A stretch of 64,000 nucleotides of DNA. It comes from Natronoglomus mannanivorans. Its GTDB lineage: Archaea > Halobacteriota > Halobacteria > Halobacteriales > Natrialbaceae. The stretch is taken from positions 496,001 to 560,000 of the forward strand of contig JAOPKB010000002.1 of NCBI GenBank assembly GCA_025517485.1. Reading direction: 5' to 3'. Made by a program: the position numbers and the translations under genes. The notes beneath the pieces were generated by a model, which was given only the letters and a program-made list of their open reading frames with translations, made no database searches and was not told the origin of the DNA. Within the stretch, counting starts at the first letter, position 1. Every line of letters starts with the position of its first letter. This document shows positions 9,225-17,923 of the stretch, piece by piece.

Positions 9225-11371
9225 GACGACTCACCCTCCACGGTCACGCCGACAGTCTCCTGGTCGAGCGGCTCGCTGTCCCAGTAGGGATGGTCCTCGG
9301 GATACTCGCGGAAGCAGGCGGTACAGTGGTCCGTCTCGCTCTCGAGTGACGGTTTTTCGCTCGCACAGACCTCTCTGGCCTCCGGACACCGCGGGTGGAA
9401 TCGACAGCCCGACGGTGGATCGATCGGATCCGGGACGTCGATATCGCTGATGGGTGATTCGGTCTCGTCCGTCGAATCGAGGTCGGTCGTCGACCAGTGG
9501 AGAGCCTGCGTGTACGGATGCTGTGGGTTCTGGACGATCTCCTCGGCGGGACCGATCTCGATGATCTCGCCGAGGTACATCACGGCGATTCGACCGCCTG
9601 CCCGCCCGGCCAGATATCGTGCGTTGGTGAGGTTGTGCGAGATGAACAGGTACGAGGTATCGAACAGGTCCTGCAGCGTCAACATCAGGTCCATCATGTC
9701 GACGCGCATCGAGACGTCGAGCGCCGAGACGGCCTCGTCGGCCAGGATCAGGTCGGGATTCATCAGCAGCGCGCGGATCAGCGCCACCCGCTGTTTCTCG
9801 CCACCCGACAGCTGATGTGGGTAGCGGTCGGCGTAGTCCTCCGGCGGCGACATCCCCGCTGACTCGAGCATCGCCAGCAACCGGGCCTTCCGGTCTTCGA
9901 CGTCGAGGTCCGACTGCCAGCTCTTCATCGGGACCTGGAGGGTCGCCGATATCTTTCGGTTGGGATTGAGCGAACTGCCGGGGTCCTGGTGGATGATCTG
10001 GAGGGCTCGCCGGATCTCGGCGTAGGAGCGATCGCCGTTCCCCCGTCCCGCCTTCGTCTCCCAGATATCCTGGCCGCGGTACTGCACGGAGCCGCCAGTG
10101 GGCTCTTGCAGACCGACGGCCGTCTTGCCGAACGTCGTCTTCCCGCAGCCACTCTCGCCGACGATCGCGACGACGTCGTTCTCGTAGATCTCGAGGTCGA
10201 CGCCGTCGACCGCACGAACGACCTCGGGGTCGTCGAAGAGACTCAGAAATCCGCCGTCGTCCGACTCGAAGTGGACTTCCACGTCGTCCATCGAGACGAC
10301 CGGCTCGTCGGACTGGTTCCCTTCGTAGACCTCCGCACTCACGCCATCGCTCGTCTCGAGAGCCAGCGGAAGTTCCTCGTCGACTTTCTCGTGGTGCCAG
10401 CAGGCGACCTCCTGGTCGGGGCCGATCTCCTCGAGGGCGGGATCTTCCTGTTCACACTCGGGGGTCGAGAGCGGGCATCGCGGGTGGTACGAACAGCCCG
10501 AGGGGATATCGACCGGGTCCGGTGCCGATCCCTCGATCGACCTGAGTTCGTCGAGCGAGGTCGTCAGGTTCGGGACGGCGTTGAGAAGCGATCGCGTGTA
10601 CGGGTGAGTCGAATTCGAGAGGTCGCCCGCCGGAAACACCTCCATGACGTCGAAAGCGTACATGACGGCGATTCGATCACAGAGGTCCTTGACCAGCGGC
10701 AGGTCGTGGGTGATGAAGACGATCGTCAGATCGTACTTCTCCTGGAGATCGTCCAGCAGCGTCAGGATCGACCGCTGCATCAACAGGTCCAGTGCCGCCG
10801 TCGGCTCGTCCATCACGAGGACGTTCGGCTCGAGGATCAGACTCAGCGCGATCAGTGCACGCTGTTTCATCCCGCCGGAGAGTTCGTGGGGGAACGTATC
10901 GAAGATCCGGTCGGGTTCGAGGTGAAGGTCCGTGAGTAACTCTCGAGCGTGTTCCATTCCGTCCTCGACGTCCTGATCGTGTGCTTTCAGGGTCTCGAGG
11001 AAGTGCCCGCGAATCTTCATGGTCGGATTGAAGAAGCTCATCGCCCCCTGGAAGACCATCGCGATCTCTTCCCATCGCAGCTGGCGAAGTTCCTCTTCCT
11101 CGAGATTCAGGATGTCGACCGTCTCACCGCTGTCTGTCCGGTAGGAGATTTCGCCGTCGACGGTGCCGGGGTCGACGACCGCGTCCAGTATTGCGGACGC
11201 GAGCATCGACTTTCCGCTCCCGCTCTCACCGACGACACCGAGGATTTCACCGCGGTGAATGTCGATAGAGACGTCGTCGAGTACCTTCGACACCCCGCGG
11301 TTCATCCCGAAGGAGACCGTGACGTCACGGAGTTCCAGAATGTTCTCCTGCGCTACCACTTGTTGAGACAT
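9221..11371 (-). CDS. Fused double ABC ATPase, OppD-OppF type
   Basis: 716 residues made of two complete Opp/Dpp-type ATPases in tandem, usually two proteins. Half 1 has Walker A GESGSGKS (~48-55), signature LSGGMKQ, and Walker B ending in VMDEPTAALD. Half 2 has GESGCGKT, LSGGEKQ and LADEAVSALD. Each half ends with the oligopeptide-transporter C-terminal motif (CSYHPRCP and CRFHPRCP), which in this family may hold an iron-sulphur or zinc site. The ATG at 11371 lies ~26-30 bp from a TATA-like GGCATAATAGG, so this gene starts its own transcript and leads the operon into both permeases. The upstream binding-protein gene is in the same direction but has a separate promoter. Confidence 0.9.
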   Translation of the reverse strand: MSQQVVAQENILELRDVTVSFGMNRGVSKVLDDVSIDIHRGEILGVVGESGSGKSMLASAILDAVVDPGTVDGEISYRTDSGETVDILNLEEEELRQLRWEEIAMVFQGAMSFFNPTMKIRGHFLETLKAHDQDVEDGMEHARELLTDLHLEPDRIFDTFPHELSGGMKQRALIALSLILEPNVLVMDEPTAALDLLMQRSILTLLDDLQEKYDLTIVFITHDLPLVKDLCDRIAVMYAFDVMEVFPAGDLSNSTHPYTRSLLNAVPNLTTSLDELRSIEGSAPDPVDIPSGCSYHPRCPLSTPECEQEDPALEEIGPDQEVACWHHEKVDEELPLALETSDGVSAEVYEGNQSDEPVVSMDDVEVHFESDDGGFLSLFDDPEVVRAVDGVDLEIYENDVVAIVGESGCGKTTFGKTAVGLQEPTGGSVQYRGQDIWETKAGRGNGDRSYAEIRRALQIIHQDPGSSLNPNRKISATLQVPMKSWQSDLDVEDRKARLLAMLESAGMSPPEDYADRYPHQLSGGEKQRVALIRALLMNPDLILADEAVSALDVSMRVDMMDLMLTLQDLFDTSYLFISHNLTNARYLAGRAGGRIAVMYLGEIIEIGPAEEIVQNPQHPYTQALHWSTTDLDSTDETESPISDIDVPDPIDPPSGCRFHPRCPEAREVCASEKPSLESETDHCTACFREYPEDHPYWDSEPLDQETVGVTVEGESS

Positions 11372-11527
11372 CTGTACGTGGTTTGCGTCCACCACCTATT
11401 ATGCCTATCGATTATTCACATTATTCGTTATCATTCGGTCAGGAACGGAACCGAAAAAGGTCACAACCGGCGGGCGTCGCCTGCTGTGGGTGTCGGTGGA
11501 TCGGATCGATCGAAACGTTCGTCGACG

Positions 11528-13408
11528 TTACCGCGGACTCATCGCCGGGATGGACATGAACGACCGGTTGGTGTAGTTGATGCCCCAGAGCGGATCGTCT
11601 TTCGCCGGCCACTCCCACTCGTTGCCCCAGTACATCATTCCCCAGTTCTCGACGTTCGTCGGAATCGACGGCAGGGTGTAGTTGTATACCCACGCGAGCT
11701 CTTCCATCTGCTCGGTGTACTCGTCGCCGGTGAGCTGGGCCAGTCCGTCGACTGCCTCCCGAACGTTGACTTCTTCCATGGAGCCGTCCCAGTCGCCGAC
11801 CGGTTTGGGGACCTCGACGGTCTCCGGGAAGTGGACCATACTGTTGTCACCGAACATTTCGTCCATGTACGAGATAGGTGAGAGGGCGTCGGTGTGGGTT
11901 CGAAGCGAGTTCCACGTGTCGTCGTCACGCCCCCAGAGAATACCGCTGAAACTCTCGTCGACGCGGAACTCGGTCTCGAAACCGAACTCCCCGAGTTGGC
12001 CGACCGTCGCCTGACCCGTCGTCGGCCAGTGGTGGAAGTCCGGCGAGATGTGCTCGATGAGGAGCGGTTCACCGTCGTAGTACCACGTGCCGTCCTCGAG
12101 GGAGAGACCGGCTTCCGTCAGGAGCTCTTCTGCGCGCTCGTGGTCGGTCTCGTACGTCCGGAGGTCGTCGTGGATGTTCGGCAACTGTTCCTCGACGTTG
12201 AAGAAGACGCCGTCCGCGCGGTCGAGCCCTGACGTCCGTGTCGGGTGTGCGCGGTCGATGTTCTCGTTGTTGAGGACGTGGGCGATCCCCTGTCGGAATC
12301 GTGGGTCCGCGTACACGTCGGGGACGTCGTCGGCGTCGGTGTTCCAGTTGAACGCGAGGCCCTGTACTTCCGTCCCCGTTCGGATGACGACCTCCATGTC
12401 GTCTTCTTGCTGGATCTGTTCGATGTGTTCCGGCTGGGGAAGCGGCCCGGCCTGAATCTGCTGGGACAGTGCCGCCGAAATCGGCTGGGCGCGCCCGCCC
12501 GTGGCGTCGAAGTTCTCCATGCGCGCGGAGAACTCGACGGGCGAGTGGAATCCCTCGTTTGGCTCGAGCACCGCCACCGTCTCGGTCGCGTCGACGACCT
12601 CCCACGCGCCACACGAGACCGTCTCGTCGATCGGCCACTCGTGGTCGTCGTTCAGTTCGGTGTCGATCTCGTTGATCTCCTCCTCGGTCGAGGCGTCGTC
12701 CAGTCGCTCGAGGTACTCGACGAAGACCGTCTCCTCGCCGTCGACCTCTCGAGGCGGAGAAATGTGAAGCGCTTCGGTGAACAGCTGCTTCGTGGCGTAG
12801 TCGACGTTGACGTCCCCGAGTTCGATGACGACGGTCTTCTCGCCGTCGGCGTACATATCCGAGATGTTGTTCCAGAGTACCGAACCGATCCCCTCGACGT
12901 GTTGGGAGATTCGGAGGTGCAACAGGACGTCTTCGGCGGTGACCTCGTCGCCGGAGGTCCACTGCCAGTCGTCGTAGAGGTCGAACGAGACGACGCCGTT
13001 CTCCTCGTCGATGTCGAGGCTCTCGGTGTGGGGCGAAACGAACTGGTCGTACGTGTGTTCTTCTTCGGTGTTGAACTCCGCGGCCGTCGCCCAGCGGGCG
13101 ATCTGGGGATGGACGGCCCACGCGAGGGCGTGATGGTTGGACCCCCACGGGTTTTGAATCTGCTCTTGGGGATTCATCGCCCCTGGGAGGAAGGTGTGGA
13201 ACTCGAGGTCGCTTCCCCCGTTTCCGTTCCCGTTTCCGTCTCCGTCTCCGTTCCCAGTGACGGGTGTCGTCTCGTCGTCGTCGTCACCGCCGATACAGCC
13301 TGCAACGAATACGGACGTGACTGCCCCAGCACCCTGTATCATCCGCCGCCGAGAAAGTCCATTACCACTGCCTGTGCCTCGCCGAGAAGGTTGGCTATTT
13401 CTAGTCAT
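11528..13408 (-). CDS. Substrate-binding lipoprotein of Opp/Dpp ABC transporter (SBP_bac_5)
   Basis: 626 residues. The N-terminus carries a twin-arginine signal (SRRRMIQGAG) and a lipobox ending at Cys38 (VAGC), then a Gly/Asn/Asp linker, typical of haloarchaeal Tat lipoproteins. The rest is a family 5 solute-binding protein with the usual WTSGDEVTAEDVLLHLR block and a WNTDAD segment. It is anchored on the outer face of the membrane and hands ligand to the two permeases downstream (7270-9224). The ligand is inferred to be xylo-oligosaccharides from the neighbours; family 5 also binds peptides. The start follows a TATATAG box at 13443-13451. Confidence 0.9.
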   Translation of the reverse strand: MTRNSQPSRRGTGSGNGLSRRRMIQGAGAVTSVFVAGCIGGDDDDETTPVTGNGDGDGNGNGNGGSDLEFHTFLPGAMNPQEQIQNPWGSNHHALAWAVHPQIARWATAAEFNTEEEHTYDQFVSPHTESLDIDEENGVVSFDLYDDWQWTSGDEVTAEDVLLHLRISQHVEGIGSVLWNNISDMYADGEKTVVIELGDVNVDYATKQLFTEALHISPPREVDGEETVFVEYLERLDDASTEEEINEIDTELNDDHEWPIDETVSCGAWEVVDATETVAVLEPNEGFHSPVEFSARMENFDATGGRAQPISAALSQQIQAGPLPQPEHIEQIQQEDDMEVVIRTGTEVQGLAFNWNTDADDVPDVYADPRFRQGIAHVLNNENIDRAHPTRTSGLDRADGVFFNVEEQLPNIHDDLRTYETDHERAEELLTEAGLSLEDGTWYYDGEPLLIEHISPDFHHWPTTGQATVGQLGEFGFETEFRVDESFSGILWGRDDDTWNSLRTHTDALSPISYMDEMFGDNSMVHFPETVEVPKPVGDWDGSMEEVNVREAVDGLAQLTGDEYTEQMEELAWVYNYTLPSIPTNVENWGMMYWGNEWEWPAKDDPLWGINYTNRSFMSIPAMSPR

Positions 13409-13442
13409 GCTATCGCGTCTCAATAGTGGATTAGTGCTCTCG

Positions 13443-13451
13443 CATATATAG
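13443..13451 (-). promoter_or_regulatory. TATA box of the binding-protein gene
   Basis: The minus strand reads ACTATATAT, about 35 bp before the ATG at 13408. It predicts a start of transcription about 10 bp upstream of the ATG. Confidence 0.6.
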
Positions 13452-13625
13452 TATTGGGTTCGAAACCCGAACATCGACGAGAGTAAATACTTCTGAGACG
13501 GCCGTCTCGAACGGAATAGCGGCGTTCGGGTAGACTGTCGGTCGCAACTGTCACTCGAGTCTCGTCCCCACTCGGCGAACGCGGAACGCGAGCGTGCGTT
13601 CGTCCACCGTCGACGACGCGCAGTA

Positions 13626-13643
13626 GTTACGACTGTTTGTAAC
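13626..13643. promoter_or_regulatory. Shorter GTTAC/GTAAC inverted repeat
   Basis: GTTACGACTGTTTGTAAC has 5-bp perfect arms. It shares the TTAC/GTAA ends of the dispersed palindrome but is 4 bp shorter between them. It may be a related half-site pair or chance. Confidence 0.3.
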
Positions 13644-13740
13644 GAGATGCCACGGTGTTCTGTATGAGTTGTGTTCTGTTCTCTAATAGATTGGCCAGAC
13701 ATCCGGGACGGAGCTATACCGAGCGATCTGTCAGCGATCG

Positions 13741-13760
13741 TTACAACCGTACGTGTGTAA
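13741..13760 (+). promoter_or_regulatory. Dispersed 20-bp palindrome, copy 3
   Basis: TTACAACCGTACGTGTGTAA, 8 of 10 pairs symmetric. It lies 282 bp before the GH3 start and 333 bp before the binding-protein start. A weak GCTATACC lies 20 bp upstream on the plus strand. Confidence 0.55.
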
Positions 13761-13993
13761 ACTGTCCACCCGAAACCCGACCTTACGGAGCCGAGACCAC
13801 CGAAAGTGTGGATAGTGAGAGCAAATCACAAGGATCGGCGGTCGGAAAAACCCGATAACGGGACTCATCGTATACAACACCGACGTTCTGTATGAGAGAA
13901 CACCAGCCGATTTAGGAGATCGTGAAGAGAACTTCGACAGAACGAACGGAAACAGTCTCGAGGAGCGCGGTGAGCGAGGAGTGACGAAAACAG

Positions 13994-14000
13994 TTAATAC
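13994..14000 (+). promoter_or_regulatory. TATA box deciding the GH3 start
   Basis: TTAATAC is centred about 26 bp before the GTG at 14023 and lies inside the frame that could begin at GTG 13981. It argues for the later, leaderless start. Confidence 0.55.
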
Positions 14001-14022
14001 CGCAGATTGTGAGACTCGACGC

Positions 14023-16347
14023 GTGACACGAACACAGCGAGACGCCGTATTTCGGGACGAGACGGCGCCGGTGGAGAATCGGGTCGAAGACCTCCTCGAA
14101 CGGATGACTCTCGAGGAAAAGGCCGCCCAGCTCGGGTCGGTCAACGCCGACCGCGTCGTCGAAGACGGCGAGGTCGACCGCGAGGCCGCCGAGGAGTGGC
14201 TCGAACACGGGATCGGCCACCTGACCCGGATCGGGGGCGAGGCGAGTCTCGCACCCGCGGACGCGGCGCGAGTGACGAACGAACTCCAGGAGATCCTCGG
14301 CGAGACGCGACTCGGTGTCCCCGCAATTCCACACGAGGAGTGTCTGAGCGGGTACATGGGGCCGGAAGCGACGACGTTCCCGCAGATGCTGGGGATGGCC
14401 AGCACGTGGAACCCCGACCTCCTCCAGGAAGTGACCGAGACGATTCGAGGCGAACTGGAAGGAATCGGCACGGTCCACGCGCTCTCGCCGGTGCTCGACG
14501 TCGCCCGCGACCTCCGCTGGGGCCGCGTCGAGGAGACCTTCGGCGAAGATCCTTACCTCGTCGCGGCGATGGCGTGTGCGTACGTCGACGGCCTGCAGGG
14601 TGAGGACCGATCGGACGGCATCACGGCCACGCTGAAACACTTCGTCGGTCACGGATCGACCGACGGCGGGAAGAACCGCTCGTCGCTGAACGTGGGCCGA
14701 CGCGAACTCTACGAGACCCACCTGTTCCCCTACGAGGCGACGATCAGCGAAGCCAACGCGGAGTCGGTGATGAACGCCTACCACGACATCGACGGCATCC
14801 CCTGTGCGAGTTCGGAGTGGCTGCTCACCGACGTCCTCCGGGGCGAGTTCGGCTTCGACGGCACCGTCGTCTCCGACTACTACAGCGTCCGCCACCTCGA
14901 GACCGAACACGACACCGCGGACACCAAAGTCGAGGCGGGCGTTCAGGCCCTCGAGGCCGGCATCGACGTCGAACTGCCCTACACCGACTACTACGGCGAG
15001 TACCTCGTCGAGGCCGTCGAGAACGGCGACCTCGCCGAGGAGACCCTCGACGAGTCCGTCCGCCGCGTGCTCCGGGAGAAGATCCGCAAGGGCGTCTTCG
15101 ACGACCCTGAGATCGATATCGACGCCGCGGCCGACGCCTTCCACACCGAGGAGGCCCGCGAGGTCACCGGCCGCGCCGCCCGGCAGTCGATGACGCTGCT
15201 CAAGAACGAGGACGACCTGCTGCCGCTGGACGTCGATTCGGTCGCCGTCGTCGGCCCCAAGGCGGACGACAAGAAGGAACTGATGGGCGACTACGCCTTC
15301 GCCGCCCACTACCCCGAAGAGGAGTACGAGTCCGACGCGATCACACCTCTCGAGGCCCTCGAGTCCCGCGATCTGGACGTCGTCCACGAGCAGGGCTGTA
15401 CGATCTCCGGCCCATCGACCGACGGATTCGACGCGGCGGCCGACGCCGCCGGCGAGGCCGACGTGGCGCTGGCGTTCGTCGGCGCGCGGTCGGCGGTCGA
15501 CTTCTCGGACGTCGACGCCGAGAAGGAGAACAAGCCGAGCGTGCCTACCAGCGGCGAGGGCTGTGACATGACCCACCTCGGGCTACCGGGCGTACAGGAG
15601 GAACTCGTCGAGCACCTCGCCGAGACCGACACGCCGCTGGTCGTCGTGCTGGTCAGCGGCAAACCCCACGCGATCGAGTGGATGGCCGAGAGCGCGGACG
15701 TTCCGGCGATTTTGCAGGCGTGGCTCCCGGGCGACGAGGGCGGCCCTGCCATCGCCGACGTCCTATTCGGCGAGTACAACCCCGGGGGTCGACTCCCCAT
15801 CTCGCTGGCCAAGTCCGTCGGCCAGTTGCCGGTCTACTACAACCGCAAGGCCAACACCGCGAACAAGGACTACGTCTACACCGACAGCGATCCGGTCTAC
15901 CCGTTCGGTCACGGACTGAGCTACACCGAGATGGAGTACGGCGACCTCTCGCTGTCGGCCGACAACGTCGCCCCCCTCGAGCCCGTCACCGCGAGCGTGA
16001 CGGTCACGAACACCGGCGACCGGGCCGGCGCCGAGGTCGTCCAGCTGTACACCCGCGCCGCGAACCCGAGCCAGGCCCGTCCGGTCCAGGAATTGACCGG
16101 CTTCCGACGCGTGGAACTCGAGCCCGGCGAGAGCAAACGCGTCTCGTTCGAGCTCTCGCCGACGCAACTCGCCTTCCACGACGAATCCATGACGCTCACC
16201 GTCGAGGAAGGTCCCTACGAGGTCCGGATCGGCCGCTCGGCCGCCGACATCGTCGCGACCGAAGACCTCGCGGTCACCACATCGAAGGCGGTACCGAAGA
16301 CCGCGCGGACGTACTTCGCCGAGTCGTCGGTCGAGGACGCAGAGTAG
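14023..16347 (+). CDS. GH3 beta-xylosidase/beta-glucosidase
   Basis: 774 residues from the GTG at 14023; a GTG at 13981 is the alternative. It is a GH3 enzyme with an N-terminal TIM barrel (~10-340) carrying KHFVGHG and nucleophile Asp285 in VVSDYYS. An alpha/beta sandwich with the acid/base region (~390-600) and a fibronectin type III-like C-terminal domain (~650-750, TNTGDRAGAEVVQLY) follow. No signal peptide is seen, so it is cytoplasmic. It releases single sugars from the non-reducing ends of imported oligosaccharides. Given GH10, GH67 and the xylose dehydrogenase nearby, beta-xylosidase is the more likely main activity. GH3 specificity cannot be read from sequence alone. Confidence 0.9.
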   Translation: MTRTQRDAVFRDETAPVENRVEDLLERMTLEEKAAQLGSVNADRVVEDGEVDREAAEEWLEHGIGHLTRIGGEASLAPADAARVTNELQEILGETRLGVPAIPHEECLSGYMGPEATTFPQMLGMASTWNPDLLQEVTETIRGELEGIGTVHALSPVLDVARDLRWGRVEETFGEDPYLVAAMACAYVDGLQGEDRSDGITATLKHFVGHGSTDGGKNRSSLNVGRRELYETHLFPYEATISEANAESVMNAYHDIDGIPCASSEWLLTDVLRGEFGFDGTVVSDYYSVRHLETEHDTADTKVEAGVQALEAGIDVELPYTDYYGEYLVEAVENGDLAEETLDESVRRVLREKIRKGVFDDPEIDIDAAADAFHTEEAREVTGRAARQSMTLLKNEDDLLPLDVDSVAVVGPKADDKKELMGDYAFAAHYPEEEYESDAITPLEALESRDLDVVHEQGCTISGPSTDGFDAAADAAGEADVALAFVGARSAVDFSDVDAEKENKPSVPTSGEGCDMTHLGLPGVQEELVEHLAETDTPLVVVLVSGKPHAIEWMAESADVPAILQAWLPGDEGGPAIADVLFGEYNPGGRLPISLAKSVGQLPVYYNRKANTANKDYVYTDSDPVYPFGHGLSYTEMEYGDLSLSADNVAPLEPVTASVTVTNTGDRAGAEVVQLYTRAANPSQARPVQELTGFRRVELEPGESKRVSFELSPTQLAFHDESMTLTVEEGPYEVRIGRSAADIVATEDLAVTTSKAVPKTARTYFAESSVEDAE

Positions 16348-16493
16348 GGAGCGGAGTCTCTCTTTCGGGCTCGAGCCCGATTTTCGTGGCGCGTGATTCC
16401 GAAGGCGTTTCGAGTCGACTCGATCACCCGAGAGGTTCGAAATCGTCCCGGGGGAGGGCTGCGAGAACGGAAGACGGCCGACAGCACAGAGAA

Positions 16494-16620
16494 CGATAGT
16501 AACAACTGAAGCTATTTACACACTGATCGCACGAGGGCAGCGCGGTTCGGAGCGAGTGAACCGGGCGAGAACCGCGGACTGTGCGAGCAGGTGTGTAGTG
16601 ACGTTCAGTGGCTACTATCG
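16494..16620. mobile_element. MITE-like element A, ~127 bp with ~40-bp TIRs
   Basis: The left end (CGATAGTAACAACTGAAGC) and the reverse complement of the right end (CGATAGTAGCCACTGAACG) match, and the match runs on through a shared TACACAC...TCGCAC block about 22-23 bp inside. The centre is GC-rich and non-coding. The same pair of ends occurs at 52942-53119. It lies between the 3' ends of the convergent GH3 and oxidoreductase genes. No target-site duplication could be defined with certainty. Confidence 0.65.
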
Positions 16621-16643
16621 GAACAGCAAATGGAACCAACCAC

Positions 16644-17735
16644 TCAGCGCTCGAGCTCGATCTCGATCGTCTCGCCCGCCTCACTGGCCTCGTGGATCGC
16701 CGCGATCGTCCGCATGTCGACGAGGCCGTGTTCGGGCGTCGCGTGGGGCTCGCGGCCGTCGAGCAGGCAGTCGGCGAAGTAGTCGAACTCCTCTTCCATC
16801 TGGTCGACCTGCTCCGTGTCGACTTCGATCGTCGTCCCCGCGCTGGTCACCTCGAACCCGCTCGCCGTGTGGAAGGCGGGCTCGATCGTGATCACGCCGT
16901 CGCTGCCGACGATCCGGAGGTGGCTGTTGATGTGAGCGTGCTGGCTCGCGGTACAGGTCGCGTAGATCTCGTCCTCGAGTGCGACGGTGAAGGCGGCGAC
17001 CTCGTCGGGGACGTCCGAAAAGTGTTCGTGGTCGCTGTGCATCATCGACTGGGCCGCGACTGGGTCACGGTCCAGAACGAACCGGGTCGTGTTGATCGAG
17101 TAGATGCCGAGGTCCATCACGCTCGTCCCGTAACCGGCGAGGTCGGGGTCGAGTCGCCACTGATCCGGCCCCCAGCCGAGGATGTCCTGGGACATGTCCG
17201 CGTGGACGTGGATCGGCTCGCCGATGACACCCTCGCGAACGAGTTCTCGAGCGCGTCTGGCCGCCGGCTCCGTGTGCATCCGGTAGGCGATCATCGCGGT
17301 CACGTCCTCGTCCGAGCAGGTCTCGACCATGCGCTCGGCCCGCTCTTTCGTAGCCTCCATCGGCTTCTCACAGAGGACCGCCTTGCCGTGCTCGGCGGCC
17401 GATTCGACGAGTTCGAGGTGGCGGGCGTTGGGCGTACAGACGTAGACCGCGTCGTACGCCTCGACGGCCGCGCCGTCGTGGAACTCCTCGTAGGTGAGTC
17501 CGGCTTCGACCGTCTCGGTGCCGGCGGCCACGTCTTCGGCTTTCTCCTTCGAACCGCTGACGACGACGGTCGTCTCGCAAAACGTCGAGTTGTCGACGGC
17601 CGGCATCGCCTTGTCGCGGGTCCACCAGCCCAGTCCGACCATCGCGAACCGGATCGGGCCGGCACCGTCGTCCGATTGCTGCCAGTCTCGGTTGGAAAAC
17701 GAGTCGAGATACGACTGCAGTCCGTCTGGATCCAT
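16644..17735 (-). CDS. xacA: D-xylose 1-dehydrogenase (NADP+), Gfo/Idh/MocA family
   Basis: 363 residues, collinear with the haloarchaeal Gfo6/XacA xylose dehydrogenase as I remember it: FAMVGLGWWTRDKAMPAV dinucleotide-binding segment (30-47), TYEEFHDGAA, Lys124 in the CEKP motif, DQWRLD, and the tail block with DQMEEEFDYFA and EHGLVD. It oxidises D-xylose to xylono-lactone/xylonate, the first step of the oxidative pathway to 2-oxoglutarate in the cytoplasm. A TATA-like TAATTTATT (minus strand, 17758-17768) lies about 26 bp before the ATG, so the transcript is probably leaderless. L-arabinose is also a substrate for the Haloferax enzyme (known for the family). It faces the GH3 gene across element A and lies downstream of GH4. 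Confidence 0.88.
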   Translation of the reverse strand: MDPDGLQSYLDSFSNRDWQQSDDGAGPIRFAMVGLGWWTRDKAMPAVDNSTFCETTVVVSGSKEKAEDVAAGTETVEAGLTYEEFHDGAAVEAYDAVYVCTPNARHLELVESAAEHGKAVLCEKPMEATKERAERMVETCSDEDVTAMIAYRMHTEPAARRARELVREGVIGEPIHVHADMSQDILGWGPDQWRLDPDLAGYGTSVMDLGIYSINTTRFVLDRDPVAAQSMMHSDHEHFSDVPDEVAAFTVALEDEIYATCTASQHAHINSHLRIVGSDGVITIEPAFHTASGFEVTSAGTTIEVDTEQVDQMEEEFDYFADCLLDGREPHATPEHGLVDMRTIAAIHEASEAGETIEIELER

Positions 17736-17837
17736 GCACCTCGATAGCGTGAGATGCCTAATAAATTACCGTGATTAGCGGTCAGCGGACGATTCGGCGG
17801 GACCTCGAGCGGTCGACTCGGGGGTCCGCCCTCTCAC

Positions 17838-17878
17838 TCGCTCGAACTCGGGCTCGGGCTCGGACTCGAACTCGGACT
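17838..17878. repeat. Imperfect hexanucleotide tract (GGACTC/GAACTC)
   Basis: A run of 6-bp units (CTCGAA, CTCGGG, CTCGGA variants) in the gap between the GH4 stop and the xacA start. It is non-coding here. Confidence 0.5.
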
Positions 17879-17923
17879 GTGACCCGAACCCAAGTTTGAA
17901 CTCGAGGGCGGCGCCGTCAGCCG

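Larger units (their letters stand above)
13409..14022. other. Divergent intergenic region, binding protein / GH3
   Basis: About 610 bp with no supported gene. It contains the minus-strand TATA box of the binding protein, a short inverted repeat at 13626-13643, palindrome copy 3 at 13741-13760 and the plus-strand TATA box of the GH3 gene. Frames running through it are Arg/Ser-rich shadows. Confidence 0.65.

Noticed and set aside
13912..15576. 554-codon minus-strand frame opposite GH3
   Set aside because: Shadow of a clear GH3 gene, caused by high GC at third positions.
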